Below, in pieces: positions 8,200-16,459 of a DNA stretch of 64,000 nt. Under the pieces are notes generated by a model. The model ran no database searches and was not told the DNA's origin. It saw only the letters and a program-made list of their open reading frames with translations. Where the stretch lies: assembly GCA_964483245.1 (NCBI GenBank), contig CAZABP010000004.1, positions 1 to 64,000 on the forward strand. The letters are read 5' to 3'. The position numbers and the translations under genes were made by a program. This stretch comes from CAZABP01 sp964483245 (GTDB lineage Bacteria; Planctomycetota; UBA1135; UBA2386). Every line of letters starts with the position of its first letter. Positions within the stretch are counted from its first letter, which is position 1.

Positions 8200-9822
8200 A
8201 TGAACGAGACGCTCAAGTCGCTGGTCCGCATTCTCGAAAGCGGCAAGCCTGCGCTGCAAATCGCTGCGGCGCAGTTGCTTGGCGAAATCCGCGCCAGCGA
8301 GTCGGCGGTCGTCAAGGCGCTCGTCGGCAAGCTCGAGGAGGGGGAGCCATACCTGGCGCCGTTTGCGCTGGATGCCTTGGCGCAGATCAGCGGGCCGGAT
8401 GCAGTCCGCGCCGTGCTGGCATGCTTCCTGCGGGGAGGCGCGCTCGCCGACCGGGCCGTTGCGCAGCTGGCACACATGGGAGCGCCGGCCGCAAAGGAGC
8501 TGGCGCGCCTCTACGAGACCGCTGAGCACGACACCCGCCTGCAGATCCTGGACATCCTCGGCCGGCTGCCGACGAAGGAAAGCCTCCAGCTGCTGCTGCG
8601 GACGGCGCAGACCGATTCGTCGGTGCTGGGGCAGCGGGGCTGCGAGATTCTTCGCGCCCTGGCCAAGGAGCTGCCGCCGCCGATGCAGCAGGTGCTGAAG
8701 AAACTGTTGGCCAGCGCGTTGGGCGCCAAGGGGCTCGCGAATCTGGCGCCGGAAGCGACGGCTCGGCTGCTGCTGGTGCAGGGGGATCTCGATCGGGATC
8801 ACGCGCGGGCGACGTTGCTCCGATTCGTCGGACCGAAGCACCCGGCCCTGGTTCGGCAGGCGGCGCTGCGCGCGCTGAACGGAGCTCCGCTGACGGTTGC
8901 CCAGTCCGACAGCGTCGTGGCGCTGCTCGAGGACGCCGACATGACTCATGTCGTGCGCCCGGCGATGGACGTGCTCGATGGCGTCGATGGCTTCGGCGCG
9001 AAATCGATCGCGCGGTTGAAGAAGCTGATCGGCAGCGAACGCGAGGAGGTCGCGGTCGGTGCGCTGCGCGCGCTGCGCAGCTGTCGCACCGCGGACGCCG
9101 CGCGGATCGCGATCGAGCAATTGCTGAGCGGTGCGCCGGCGCTGCAGGAGACCGCGACCGCGGTGCTGGCGGCCAACCCCGCCGCGCTCGAACCGCTGCT
9201 GAAGCAGTTCGTGTCCGAGCGCAGCGCCGAGCGGGCGCAGGCGTTGGCGCGCCCGCTGCGGGCCCTCGCACCGCACTGGGCACCACGCCATGTGAAGCAG
9301 CTCGAGCAGCGGGTGCTGAAGTTGTTGGCGCCCGGCGATGCGCTCGGTGAGGCTGCGTTCGCGCTGCTCGTCGAGGTCGCTCCCGAGGCCGGTGGCAAGC
9401 TGATTGCCGAGAAGGCGCTGCGTCTGCGCCGCGCGCGCAAGGTGCAGGAGGCGGTCAACCTGCTGCTGCGGCTCGCGCACAACGGCCAGATCGATCACGA
9501 AGCGCGTTACCAGCTCGCGGTCGGCAAGCTGCTGCTCGCCGGACGCAACGGCGAGGGGCCGGCCGGCCCCGGCCGTGGCGATGCGACGATGGGGCACTTC
9601 GCCGGGCTCCTGCGCGAGGGCTTCCCGCTGTGGGACCGCCTGCGCAAGGAGTCGATGGTGGCGCCGGACGACCTGCTGCGGCTCGGGACGCACTTCGCAG
9701 GTGCGGTCGGGCCTGAGCGCAGATTCGCGGCGGAGGTGTTGCGCTTCCTCGCCGAGAAGCACAAGCGCGCGCGGACCGGCGAAGACGCGGCGAAGATGCT
9801 GCGCGCCGAAGGACTCTCCTGA
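8200..9822 (+). CDS. HEAT-repeat protein
   Basis: A 540-residue protein built almost wholly of paired helices of the HEAT/Armadillo type. Repeats recur about every 35-40 residues, for example LQIAAAQLLGEIRASESAVV, LAPFALDALAQISGPDAVR, and later repeats around 280-330. It has no signal peptide and no membrane segment, so it is probably a cytoplasmic scaffold for protein-protein binding. The C-terminal 100 residues are less regular. The ATG at 8200 is well placed after AGGAAGG. It precedes nhaA by 21 bases and may share its transcript. No specific function can be assigned. Confidence 0.85.
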   Translation: MNETLKSLVRILESGKPALQIAAAQLLGEIRASESAVVKALVGKLEEGEPYLAPFALDALAQISGPDAVRAVLACFLRGGALADRAVAQLAHMGAPAAKELARLYETAEHDTRLQILDILGRLPTKESLQLLLRTAQTDSSVLGQRGCEILRALAKELPPPMQQVLKKLLASALGAKGLANLAPEATARLLLVQGDLDRDHARATLLRFVGPKHPALVRQAALRALNGAPLTVAQSDSVVALLEDADMTHVVRPAMDVLDGVDGFGAKSIARLKKLIGSEREEVAVGALRALRSCRTADAARIAIEQLLSGAPALQETATAVLAANPAALEPLLKQFVSERSAERAQALARPLRALAPHWAPRHVKQLEQRVLKLLAPGDALGEAAFALLVEVAPEAGGKLIAEKALRLRRARKVQEAVNLLLRLAHNGQIDHEARYQLAVGKLLLAGRNGEGPAGPGRGDATMGHFAGLLREGFPLWDRLRKESMVAPDDLLRLGTHFAGAVGPERRFAAEVLRFLAEKHKRARTGEDAAKMLRAEGLS

Positions 9823-9843
9823 GGCAACCGCGCGGAGCAACGC

Positions 9844-11163
9844 GTGGATTCCGCATCGACGCCGGCTGAGCGGCTGTTCCGGCCGTTCCAACGTTTCGCC
9901 GAGAAGGAGGCATCCGGCGGCCTGCTGCTGCTGCTGGCGGCGCTGCTGGCGATGCTGTGGGCGAACTCACCGTTCGGCGACAGCTACGACCGCTTCTGGC
10001 ACACGCAGGTCGATCTCTCGATCGGCGCGTTCGAGCTGCGCAAGCCGATCCTGAAGCTCGTCAACGACGGGCTGATGGCGGTCTTCTTCTTCGTCGTCGG
10101 GCTCGAGATCAAGCGGGAGCTGCTGTACGGCGAGCTCTCGTCGCGCGCTCGGCTGATGCTGCCGCTGTTCGCCGCCTTCGGCGGCATGGCGATGCCGGCG
10201 GCGCTCTACAGCGCGCTGAACGCCGGCGGCCCCGGCGCCAACGGCTGGGGGATCCCGATGGCGACCGACATCGCGTTCGCGCTCGGCGTGTTGGCGCTGC
10301 TCGGGCCGCGGGTCCCGGTGGCGCTGAAGGTGTTCCTGACCGCGGTGGCGATCCTCGACGACATCGGCGCGGTCGTCGTCATCGCGGTGTTCTACAGCGA
10401 GGGCATCGAGCTCTGGCCGCTCGCCGTCGCGACCGTGCTGATCGGGATCTCGGCGATCTTGAACCTGCTCGGTTTCCGCAATGCGCTGCCGTACGGGGTG
10501 CTCGGTGTGCTGGTCTGGCTCGTGCTGCTGCGCTCCGGCGTGCACACGACGATCGGTGGTGTGCTGCTGGCGCTGACGATGCCATCGCGGCGGCGGATCG
10601 ATCCGGAGCAGTTCGCCGCGGTCGCGCACCGGCTCGTGGACGGCTACCGGGTGCGCCAGTCGATCTCGCCCGCGGCGCACGACGAGGGCCACGAGCTGAC
10701 CGAGCTGATCGAGGCCTGCCACCGCGTGCAGAACCCGCTGCAGCGGTTCGAGCACGCGCTGCTGCCGTGGACCGTGTTCTTCATCATGCCGGTGTTCGCG
10801 CTGGCGAACGCCGGCGTGCCGCTGGAGGCAGGGCTGCTGCGCGAGCTCGCGCAGCCGGTCACGCTCGGGATCGTGCTCGGCCTCGTCGTCGGCAAGCCGC
10901 TGGGGATCCTCGCGACCTGTTGGCTGGGGGTGCGGCTGCGCATCGCGTCGTTGCCCGCTGGTGTCCGGTGGGGCCATCTGCTCGCGGTCGGATGCCTGTG
11001 CGGGATCGGCTTCACGATGTCGCTCTTCATCGCGAGCCTCGGTTTCGCCGCCGCCGACCTGGAACGTCAGGCGAGGCTCGGCGTGTTGGCGGCGTCGCTG
11101 GTCGCCGCAGTGCTCGGCGCCGTGTGCATGCGCTTCACGGCACCGCTGCCGCCGCGACCCTGA
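9844..11163 (+). CDS. nhaA: Na+/H+ antiporter NhaA
   Basis: An inner-membrane antiporter that exchanges Na+ for H+ in pH and salt homeostasis. The 439-residue protein has about 12 hydrophobic segments and the family's active-site words: ATDIAFALGVLALLG, whose Asp lies in the ion site, and FLTAVAILDDIGAVVVIA with its Asp-Asp pair. The start is GTG at 9844, which places the typical first sequence (RFAEKEASGGLLLLLAAL) near residue 20. Residues around 245-285 form a longer cytoplasmic loop than in the enterobacterial protein. Its last 29 bases overlap the convergent psd gene. Confidence 0.96.
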   Translation: MDSASTPAERLFRPFQRFAEKEASGGLLLLLAALLAMLWANSPFGDSYDRFWHTQVDLSIGAFELRKPILKLVNDGLMAVFFFVVGLEIKRELLYGELSSRARLMLPLFAAFGGMAMPAALYSALNAGGPGANGWGIPMATDIAFALGVLALLGPRVPVALKVFLTAVAILDDIGAVVVIAVFYSEGIELWPLAVATVLIGISAILNLLGFRNALPYGVLGVLVWLVLLRSGVHTTIGGVLLALTMPSRRRIDPEQFAAVAHRLVDGYRVRQSISPAAHDEGHELTELIEACHRVQNPLQRFEHALLPWTVFFIMPVFALANAGVPLEAGLLRELAQPVTLGIVLGLVVGKPLGILATCWLGVRLRIASLPAGVRWGHLLAVGCLCGIGFTMSLFIASLGFAAADLERQARLGVLAASLVAAVLGAVCMRFTAPLPPRP

Positions 11164-11920
11164 CCACGCTCGGCGTGTCGCGTGCGACGAGCCGGCGGGA
11201 GCCCGGGCCGAGCAGCAGGACCACCGTGGAACCGAACTCGAAGCGGCCGAGCTCTTCGCCGGCAGCGCAGTCGCGCGGCACGTCGCCGCTGGTGCGCAGG
11301 TCGCCGACGTTGAGCGCCGCGACCATGACCAGGGCCGCCTGCTGGCCGTCGCCGGCGAGCAACTCGAACACGAGCCGTTCGTTGCGGGCGAACAGGCCGG
11401 GCACCGCGCGCACCACGGCAGGGAACACCGGGTACAGCCCGCCCGGGATGCGCCGCACGCGCAGCAACTGCGCTGCGAACGGCGCATGCACGCGGTGGTA
11501 GTCGCCGGGTGCGAGGTAGATCGTCGCCTGGGTCCCGCCGGCGAGCTGGCTCGCGAGGGCGTCGTCGGCGATCAGATCGGCCAGGGGGTAGTCGATCCCC
11601 TTGACCTGCGGGATCCGTTGCTCGGCGAAGGGCCCGGCGCTCACCAGCAGCCCGTCGCAGGGCCAGACGACCGCTGCCTCGGCGAGCGGACGCATGCCGG
11701 TGCGCAGCGCCCGCCCGAAGAACTCCGCGAAGCAGCGGTAGTCGCGCAGCGGGCGCTCGGCTTCATCGAGCCGCACGTCGAACCAGCGCGCGTACGTCCC
11801 GTACATCGGACCGCGCAGGAAACGCGGCACCGGGATCCTCCCGCACAGCCGCGCACTGCGGGAGATCAGCAGCTTGGGCAGCAATGCCCAGAATGCGCGG
11901 GTCAGCGCGGCTCGCGGCAT
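11135..11920 (-). CDS. psd: Phosphatidylserine decarboxylase proenzyme
   Basis: This enzyme makes phosphatidylethanolamine from phosphatidylserine at the membrane and carries a pyruvoyl group formed by self-cleavage. The 261-residue chain has the cleavage motif FGST, with Gly230-Ser231 the predicted cut site, and the partner residues Asp89 (PCDG) and His142/His145 (DYHRVHAP). The spacing matches the canonical Psd fold. No phosphatidylserine synthase gene lies nearby. The ATG at 11920 is the only start that keeps the N-terminal hydrophobic helix. The 3' end overlaps nhaA by 29 bases, and the LysM gene diverges 61 bases upstream. Confidence 0.93.
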   Translation of the reverse strand: MPRAALTRAFWALLPKLLISRSARLCGRIPVPRFLRGPMYGTYARWFDVRLDEAERPLRDYRCFAEFFGRALRTGMRPLAEAAVVWPCDGLLVSAGPFAEQRIPQVKGIDYPLADLIADDALASQLAGGTQATIYLAPGDYHRVHAPFAAQLLRVRRIPGGLYPVFPAVVRAVPGLFARNERLVFELLAGDGQQAALVMVAALNVGDLRTSGDVPRDCAAGEELGRFEFGSTVVLLLGPGSRRLVARDTPSVVRVAAAAVP

Positions 11921-11981
11921 CGGTGGTGAGCGTAGCGCTGCACATTTGCACTATTGCGTGACGTTCCGGACAATCCGGCCG

Positions 11982-12422
11982 ATGCAGCGCACCGGTGCAT
12001 GGGTTCTCGCGCTCTGCTGTGCGGCGTGTGGGACGGAGCAGACTCCCGCGCCACGCGATCCGTTCGTACTCGTCGTCGGCGGTCAGGAGGCGGACCTGCG
12101 TGCGTCGCTGGCGCGCGCACGCGCGGCGTTGGTTCCGCCCTCGGCGACCCCGCCGGTGGAGCCGCTGCGGGACTCGGTCGAACCGACCCGCGAGGCACCG
12201 CCGGTGCCGGTTCCCGATCCTGTACCCCCGGAGCCGCGGCCCGCGCCGCCGCCGGCGGAACGGACCGTCGTGCTCGAGCAGGGGATGACGCTGTACTCGA
12301 TCGCGCGCGAGCACCTGCCGGGGCGGCCGAAGGACGGCGTGCGGCGGATCCTCGAGCGCAATGGTTGGACCGAAGCGCAGGTCCGGCGTCTGCCGCGCGG
12401 CACGAAGGTCAAGCTGCCGTAG
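11982..12422 (+). CDS. LysM-domain lipoprotein
   Basis: A 146-residue exported protein. The N-terminus MQRTGAWVLALCCAAC is a lipoprotein-like signal, though the lipobox is atypical because Cys is at -3 for the most likely lipidated Cys. A proline-rich linker (about 70-95) leads to a C-terminal LysM domain starting at VLEQGMTLYSIAREHLPG, which would bind peptidoglycan. An upstream in-frame start at 11874 would prepend 36 residues without signal character and run into psd, so 11982 is preferred. The terminator hairpin follows 17 bases after the stop. Confidence 0.8.
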   Translation: MQRTGAWVLALCCAACGTEQTPAPRDPFVLVVGGQEADLRASLARARAALVPPSATPPVEPLRDSVEPTREAPPVPVPDPVPPEPRPAPPPAERTVVLEQGMTLYSIAREHLPGRPKDGVRRILERNGWTEAQVRRLPRGTKVKLP

Positions 12423-12438
12423 ATCGCGGTACAGCGAA

Positions 12439-12458
12439 CCGCCGCCTGGCGGCGGCGG
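12439..12458 (+). terminator. Hairpin after the LysM gene
   Basis: CCGCCGCC and GGCGGCGG form a perfect 8-bp stem with loop TGGC, 16 bases after the LysM stop. There is no U-run, so termination strength is uncertain. Confidence 0.4.
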
Positions 12459-12464
12459 CCCGGG

Positions 12465-12486
12465 GCCGCGGCGCGCGCGCCGCGGC
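12465..12486 (-). terminator. 22-bp perfect GC palindrome after secreted paralogue 1
   Basis: 12465-12486 is a perfect 22-base palindrome made only of G and C. It lies about 41 bases beyond the stop of the minus-strand gene ending at 12527, the same distance at which hairpins follow paralogues 2, 3 and 5. It may serve both converging genes. Confidence 0.45.
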
Positions 12487-12526
12487 GGATTCTGCGGCAG
12501 TGTGCCGCCGTCTGTGGATCAGCAGC

Positions 12527-13630
12527 TCACTGCTCGATGCGCAAGTGCGTGCCCTGACCGGCGCGGAAGAAGCCGGTCGGCGACCCGCTCGTGTCGGCCG
12601 TGCGGTACAGCGTGTTGGCCGACGGGCCCTTGAGCGTCCCGATGTACCACTCGCTCGACCAGGTCGTGACGAGGCCGGCTGCGTTCGCCGCGGTGTCGAT
12701 GAACACCCCGTGGTCGTAGAAGCTGAAGCCACCGAGCCCCGGCGGAATCGTCAGATTCGGCAGGCGGGCGCTGCCACTCGCGTTGGCGGTGAGGCCCGGG
12801 ATCCACAGGTCGGATGCATTCAGGCCGACGTGCCAGAAGCAGCCCGGCATCTGCAGCCCGGTCAGGTCGATCGGCAGCGGCCACGGACCTGGGTTGTTGA
12901 TCCCGTTCACGCTCAACAGGACGGTGCCCGGCGCGTTCGGCAGCAGGCTGTTGTAGTTGACGTACCACGTGCCGCCGTTGTTGTTCATGCCGGCCGTCGT
13001 GTAACTGAGGCCGCTGTTGTACTTGCCGTTGCTGAACTTGCAGGTCGATGGCGGATTGCCGTTGTTCCGGCGGGTTCCGTTGTCCGGCCCGGAAGCATCG
13101 ATCGTGTACGTGCTCGTCGTGTAGCCGGTCGACGCAGTCGTGACCAGGTCGACGATCAGGCTGCCGGGCGCCTTGGCGAACGGGTACGGCGTCGTCAGCA
13201 TGACCGTGTGCGTCCACGGCGCCGGGCCGGTGCCCTTGGCGATCGCCGGCCAGTTCGTCGTGCCGGTGAACACGACCATCGGCACGTTGACGAGGTTGTT
13301 CGCGAACGTGCTCGACATGTTGGCCGGCGTGTTCGGGCTCAACGCCATCGTGATCGTCGTCGTGATGCTGCCGGCGGGCATCGCGTTGCTGTAGTAGTTG
13401 TTGCGATGCCAAGCGAGCGACTTGATGACGCCGGCGCTTGGCACGTCCGCGGTGTCGTACGCGTACTGGATGTGCAGCGGCTGATAGCTCGTCCGCGTGC
13501 AGAGATACGGGTCGTAGGTCTGGTCGACCTGGGTCGTGAAGCCGCCGCCGGGCAGCTCGATGTACGTCTGGGCCTGCATGGAGGCGGCGGCGACGACGGT
13601 CGCCAGCGCCGAAAGCGCAACGGTTCTCAT
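12527..13630 (-). CDS. Secreted protein of a five-copy tandem family, copy 1
   Basis: Function unknown; no family recognised. It is a 367-residue protein with signal peptide MRTVALSALATVVAAASMQAQ, then the family's conserved start TYIELPGGG and TQVDQTYDPYL. The middle has HRNNYYSN and NNNGG, and the C-terminus ends GTHLRIEQ. Asn, Thr, Gly and Ser are frequent, as in extracellular beta-rich proteins. Three Cys recur at family positions (DPYLC, STCKF, GCFWH). The ATG at 13630 follows GAGG and opens the signal. An upstream frame to 13750 lacks protein character. The N-terminal half is almost identical to copy 2, but the C-terminal half is the most divergent of the five. Confidence 0.88.
   Translation of the reverse strand: MRTVALSALATVVAAASMQAQTYIELPGGGFTTQVDQTYDPYLCTRTSYQPLHIQYAYDTADVPSAGVIKSLAWHRNNYYSNAMPAGSITTTITMALSPNTPANMSSTFANNLVNVPMVVFTGTTNWPAIAKGTGPAPWTHTVMLTTPYPFAKAPGSLIVDLVTTASTGYTTSTYTIDASGPDNGTRRNNGNPPSTCKFSNGKYNSGLSYTTAGMNNNGGTWYVNYNSLLPNAPGTVLLSVNGINNPGPWPLPIDLTGLQMPGCFWHVGLNASDLWIPGLTANASGSARLPNLTIPPGLGGFSFYDHGVFIDTAANAAGLVTTWSSEWYIGTLKGPSANTLYRTADTSGSPTGFFRAGQGTHLRIEQ
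13091..13504. repeat. 414-bp near-identical block in paralogue 1 (partner at 14410-14823)
   Basis: This block matches 14410-14823 at a constant offset of 1319 bases with three differences by eye, all in the first 94 bases. The last 320 bases (13185-13504) are identical, including every synonymous site. Flanking parts of the two genes are clearly diverged. This points to recent gene conversion or a very recent partial duplication. Confidence 0.85.
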
Positions 13631-13681
13631 GGGGGGGATCCTCGGGTGTCTTAGGGAGACAGGGGTAGGAGACAGGGAGAC

Positions 13682-13710
13682 TACCCTAGGGAGGGGCAGG
13701 GAGTCGTCAA
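13682..13710 (-). promoter_or_regulatory. Promoter-like box of paralogue 1
   Basis: On the minus strand TTGACG (13710-13705), a 17-base spacer and AGGGTA (13687-13682), preceded by CCT. The same geometry and the word CCTAG(G/C)GT recur before copies 2, 3 and 4. The -10-like word ends about 51 bases before the start codon. Confidence 0.5.
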
Positions 13711-13781
13711 CCTGTCTCGCACGCCGTCGCGGCGCGCGCCAGGGGACCATGGAAAAACACCGGAGATGCGGTGGCGTACAT

Positions 13782-13809
13782 GCAACCGCCGCCTCGCGGC
13801 GGCGGTTGC
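13782..13809 (-). terminator. 12-bp hairpin after paralogue 2
   Basis: GCAACCGCCGCC (13782-13793) and GGCGGCGGTTGC (13798-13809) form a perfect 12-bp stem with loop TCGC. It lies 42 bases beyond the stop of the gene ending at 13852. A short U-run occurs about 25 bases further on. Confidence 0.6.
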
Positions 13810-13851
13810 GGAGACAGCGCTGGACGCCCTGGTATCGGCGTCAGCGATCGA

Positions 13852-14949
13852 TCACTGCTCGATGCGCAGGTGCGTGCCCTGGCCGGCGCGGAAGCTGCCG
13901 GTCGGCGAGCCGCTCGTGTCCGCCGTGCGGTACAGGGTGTTCGCCGCCGGACCCTTGCCGGTCCCGATGTACCACTTGCTCGACCAGCCGCTGACGAGGC
14001 CGCCAGGTGCGGCCTGATCGAGGAACAGCGTGTGGTCGTAGAAGCTCAGCCCGCCGAGGCCGGCCGGGATCGTCACGTTAGGCAGGCGCGCCGAACCAGA
14101 AGCGTTGGCGGCGATCGGGAAGTTGAACGCTGGCAGGTCGAAGCCGACGTGCCAGTTGCAGGTCGGCGCGCCGAACGGCGCCAGGTTGATCGGCAGCGGC
14201 CACGGGCCCGGGTTGTCCAATCCGAACAGGCTCAGCACGGCCACGCCCGGGACGTTCGCCAGCAGGCTGTTGTACTGGACGTACCAGATGCCGCCGTTGT
14301 TGTTCAGGCCGCCGGTCGTGTAGCTCAGGCCGCTGTTGTAGCTGCCGCTGCTGAACTTACAGGCCGACTGCGCATTGCCGTTGCTCGTGCGTCCACCCGC
14401 GTCCGGTCCGGAAGCATCGATCGTGTACGTGCTCGTCGTGTAGCCGGTCGACGCGGTCGTGACCATGTCGACGATCAGGCTGCCGGGCGCCTTGGCGAAC
14501 GGATACGGCGTCGTCAGCATGACCGTGTGCGTCCACGGCGCCGGGCCGGTGCCCTTGGCGATCGCCGGCCAGTTCGTCGTGCCGGTGAACACGACCATCG
14601 GCACGTTGACGAGGTTGTTCGCGAACGTGCTCGACATGTTGGCCGGCGTGTTCGGGCTCAACGCCATCGTGATCGTCGTCGTGATGCTGCCGGCGGGCAT
14701 CGCGTTGCTGTAGTAGTTGTTGCGATGCCAAGCGAGCGACTTGATGACGCCGGCGCTTGGCACGTCCGCGGTGTCGTACGCGTACTGGATGTGCAGCGGC
14801 TGATAGCTCGTCCGCGTGCAGAGGTACGAGTCGTAGATCTGGTCGACCTGGGTGGTGTACCCGCCGCCGGGCAGTTCAACGTAAGTCTGTGCCTGGAGCG
14901 AAGCTGCGGCGACGAAGGTCGCCAACGCGGAAAGCGCGATGGTTCTCAT
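13852..14949 (-). CDS. Secreted protein of a five-copy tandem family, copy 2
   Basis: Function unknown. A 365-residue member of the family with signal peptide MRTIALSALATFVAAASLQAQ, followed by TYVELPGGGYTTQVDQ. It looks mosaic. Residues up to about 180 match copy 1 almost perfectly (TADVPSAGVIKSLAW, MVVFTGTTNWPAIAKG), while the second half follows copies 3-5 (GLNNNGGIWYVQYNSLLANV, FYDHTLFLDQAAPGG). It ends GTHLRIEQ like copy 1. The ATG at 14949 starts the signal peptide. It has its own promoter-like box (14998-15026) and hairpin. Confidence 0.88.
   Translation of the reverse strand: MRTIALSALATFVAAASLQAQTYVELPGGGYTTQVDQIYDSYLCTRTSYQPLHIQYAYDTADVPSAGVIKSLAWHRNNYYSNAMPAGSITTTITMALSPNTPANMSSTFANNLVNVPMVVFTGTTNWPAIAKGTGPAPWTHTVMLTTPYPFAKAPGSLIVDMVTTASTGYTTSTYTIDASGPDAGGRTSNGNAQSACKFSSGSYNSGLSYTTGGLNNNGGIWYVQYNSLLANVPGVAVLSLFGLDNPGPWPLPINLAPFGAPTCNWHVGFDLPAFNFPIAANASGSARLPNVTIPAGLGGLSFYDHTLFLDQAAPGGLVSGWSSKWYIGTGKGPAANTLYRTADTSGSPTGSFRAGQGTHLRIEQ
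14410..14823. repeat. 414-bp near-identical block in paralogue 2 (partner at 13091-13504)
   Basis: Second copy of the block described at 13091-13504. The three differences change, at protein level, only one Leu/Met position in the shared region (IVDLVTT versus IVDMVTT). Confidence 0.85.
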
Positions 14950-14997
14950 GGATTGGGATCCTGGGGGTTGAGGGAGACTGGGTTGGGGAGGCCGGCC

Positions 14998-15026
14998 AAC
15001 CCTAGGAAGGGACAGCTTCCAGTCAA
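14998..15026 (-). promoter_or_regulatory. Promoter-like box of paralogue 2
   Basis: Minus-strand TTGACT (15026-15021), a 17-base spacer and AGGGTT (15003-14998), preceded by CCT. Same layout as at copies 1, 3 and 4. It ends 48 bases before the start codon. Confidence 0.5.
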
Positions 15027-15126
15027 TCAGGGGTGGTGGGTACCCCCCTGGCACCCCCATGGGTGCGACGATGCGATCCGGCGCAGATCGACGGTGCGGC
15101 CGGACGTTGCGCGACCCACAAACGCG

Positions 15127-15152
15127 CGGAGCCGCGACGACGCGCGGCTCCG
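15127..15152 (-). terminator. 10-bp hairpin after paralogue 3
   Basis: CGGAGCCGCG (15127-15136) and CGCGGCTCCG (15143-15152) pair perfectly around a 6-base loop, 48 bases beyond the stop of the gene ending at 15201. Confidence 0.55.
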
Positions 15153-15200
15153 AGGACAGGCAGGCGGGTCAGCCGCACAGGGCTGCCCGCGCGTGAACGT

Positions 15201-16301
15201 TCAGCGGGTCAGGCGGATGTGCGTGCCGTAGCCGGTCCGGATCGTCCCGGTCGGCGAGCCGCCGGTGTCGGCCGTGCGGTACAGCGTGTTCGCAGCAGGA
15301 CCCTTGCCAGTGCCCAGGTGCCACTTGCTCGACCAGCCGGTCACGATTCCACCCGGGGCGGCCTGATCGAGGAACAGCGTGTGGTCGTAGAAGTTGAGCC
15401 CGCCGAGGCCGGCCGGGATCGTGACGTTCGGCAGGCGCGCCGTACCGCTCGCGTTCGCGGCAATCGCGAAGTTGAACGACGGCAGGTCGAAGCCGACGTG
15501 CCAGTTGCAGGTCGGGGCGCCGAGCCCGGCGAGGTTGATCGGGAGCGGCCACGGACCCGGATTGTCGAGGCCGAACAGGCTCAGGACCGCGACGCCCGGG
15601 GCGTTGGCGAGCAGACCGCTGTACTGCACGTACCAGATGCCGCCGTTGTTGTTCAGTCCGCCCGTCGTGTAGCCGAGGCCATTGTTGTAGGTGCCGCTGC
15701 TGAACTTGCAGGCCGATTGCGCATTGCCGTTGTTCGTGCGCGTGCCGGCATCCGGTGCCGACGCATCCATCGTGTACGTGCTGTTGATGTAGCCGGTGAC
15801 CGCCGTCGTCACGATGTCGACGACCAGGCTCTGGTTCGTCCCCTTGGCGTACGGGTACGGCGTCGTCAGCACCATCTTCTGGTCGTACGGCGCCGGGCCG
15901 GTCCCCTTCACCGTGGCTGGGAAGTTGACGGTGCCGTTGAACACCTGCGTGACGATGTTCACGAGGTTGCTCGCGAACGTGTTCGACATCGCGGCCGGCG
16001 CGTTCGGGCTCGTCGCCAGCGTCACGACGCAGGTCAGTGAACCGGCGGGCAGCGTGTTGCTGTAGTAGTTGTTGCGGTGCCAGGCGAGCTCGGTGATCAG
16101 CGCGCCACCCACCGGGATGTCGTTCGTCGAGTACGCGTACTGCAGGTGCAGCGGCAGGTAGTTCGTCGAGGGGACGAGATACGGGTCGTAGATCTGGTCG
16201 ACCGTGGTCGTGTAGCCGGCCGGCAGCTCGTCATAGGTCTGCGCAAGAACGCCGCTGGTGGTCGCGGCGAGCGCGATCATGGTGAAGGTCAGAGTTCGCA
16301 T
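15201..16301 (-). CDS. Secreted protein of a five-copy tandem family, copy 3
   Basis: Function unknown. A 366-residue family member with signal peptide MRTLTFTMIALAATTSGVLAQ and then TYDELPAGYTTTVDQIYDPY. It has the second N-terminal type of the family (STNDIPVGGALITELAWH, LTCVVTLATSPN), shared with copies 4 and 5. Cys occur in LTCVV, SACKF and PTCNW. It ends GTHIRLTR. The start is ATG 16301, and the open frame to 16595 upstream is antisense noise. Own promoter-like box and hairpin are present. Confidence 0.88.
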   Translation of the reverse strand: MRTLTFTMIALAATTSGVLAQTYDELPAGYTTTVDQIYDPYLVPSTNYLPLHLQYAYSTNDIPVGGALITELAWHRNNYYSNTLPAGSLTCVVTLATSPNAPAAMSNTFASNLVNIVTQVFNGTVNFPATVKGTGPAPYDQKMVLTTPYPYAKGTNQSLVVDIVTTAVTGYINSTYTMDASAPDAGTRTNNGNAQSACKFSSGTYNNGLGYTTGGLNNNGGIWYVQYSGLLANAPGVAVLSLFGLDNPGPWPLPINLAGLGAPTCNWHVGFDLPSFNFAIAANASGTARLPNVTIPAGLGGLNFYDHTLFLDQAAPGGIVTGWSSKWHLGTGKGPAANTLYRTADTGGSPTGTIRTGYGTHIRLTR

Positions 16302-16341
16302 GGGATGCCAAGTCTCCGAAGGAGGTTGTGGAAAGCCGTGG

Positions 16342-16370
16342 CACCCTAGGCAGTCCGCTCCTTCCACAAA
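16342..16370 (-). promoter_or_regulatory. Promoter-like box of paralogue 3
   Basis: Minus-strand TTTGTG (16370-16365), a 17-base spacer and AGGGTG (16347-16342), with CCT before it. The -35-like word is weaker than at copies 1 and 2. It ends 40 bases before the start codon. Confidence 0.45.
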
Positions 16371-16400
16371 CCCCGGGATCAGGGGCGGGATGTGGCGGGA

Positions 16401-16439
16401 GGGGGGCTGGTCACCAAGTCCCCCTGGTGCCTGCCCCCC
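16401..16439 (-). terminator. Imperfect long hairpin after paralogue 4
   Basis: GGGGGGC (16401-16407) with GCCCCCC (16433-16439), then GG/CC and CACCA (16412-16416) with TGGTG (16425-16429), form a 14-bp stem broken by one T/T mismatch and one bulge. It lies about 20 bases beyond the stop at 16460. Confidence 0.5.
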
Positions 16440-16459
16440 GCCATGCGGATCGTCGGCGT

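Noticed and set aside
12465..12486. 22-bp palindrome as an operator or attachment site
   Set aside because: Its distance from the stop equals that of the hairpins after the sister genes, so terminator is simpler; no integrase is nearby.
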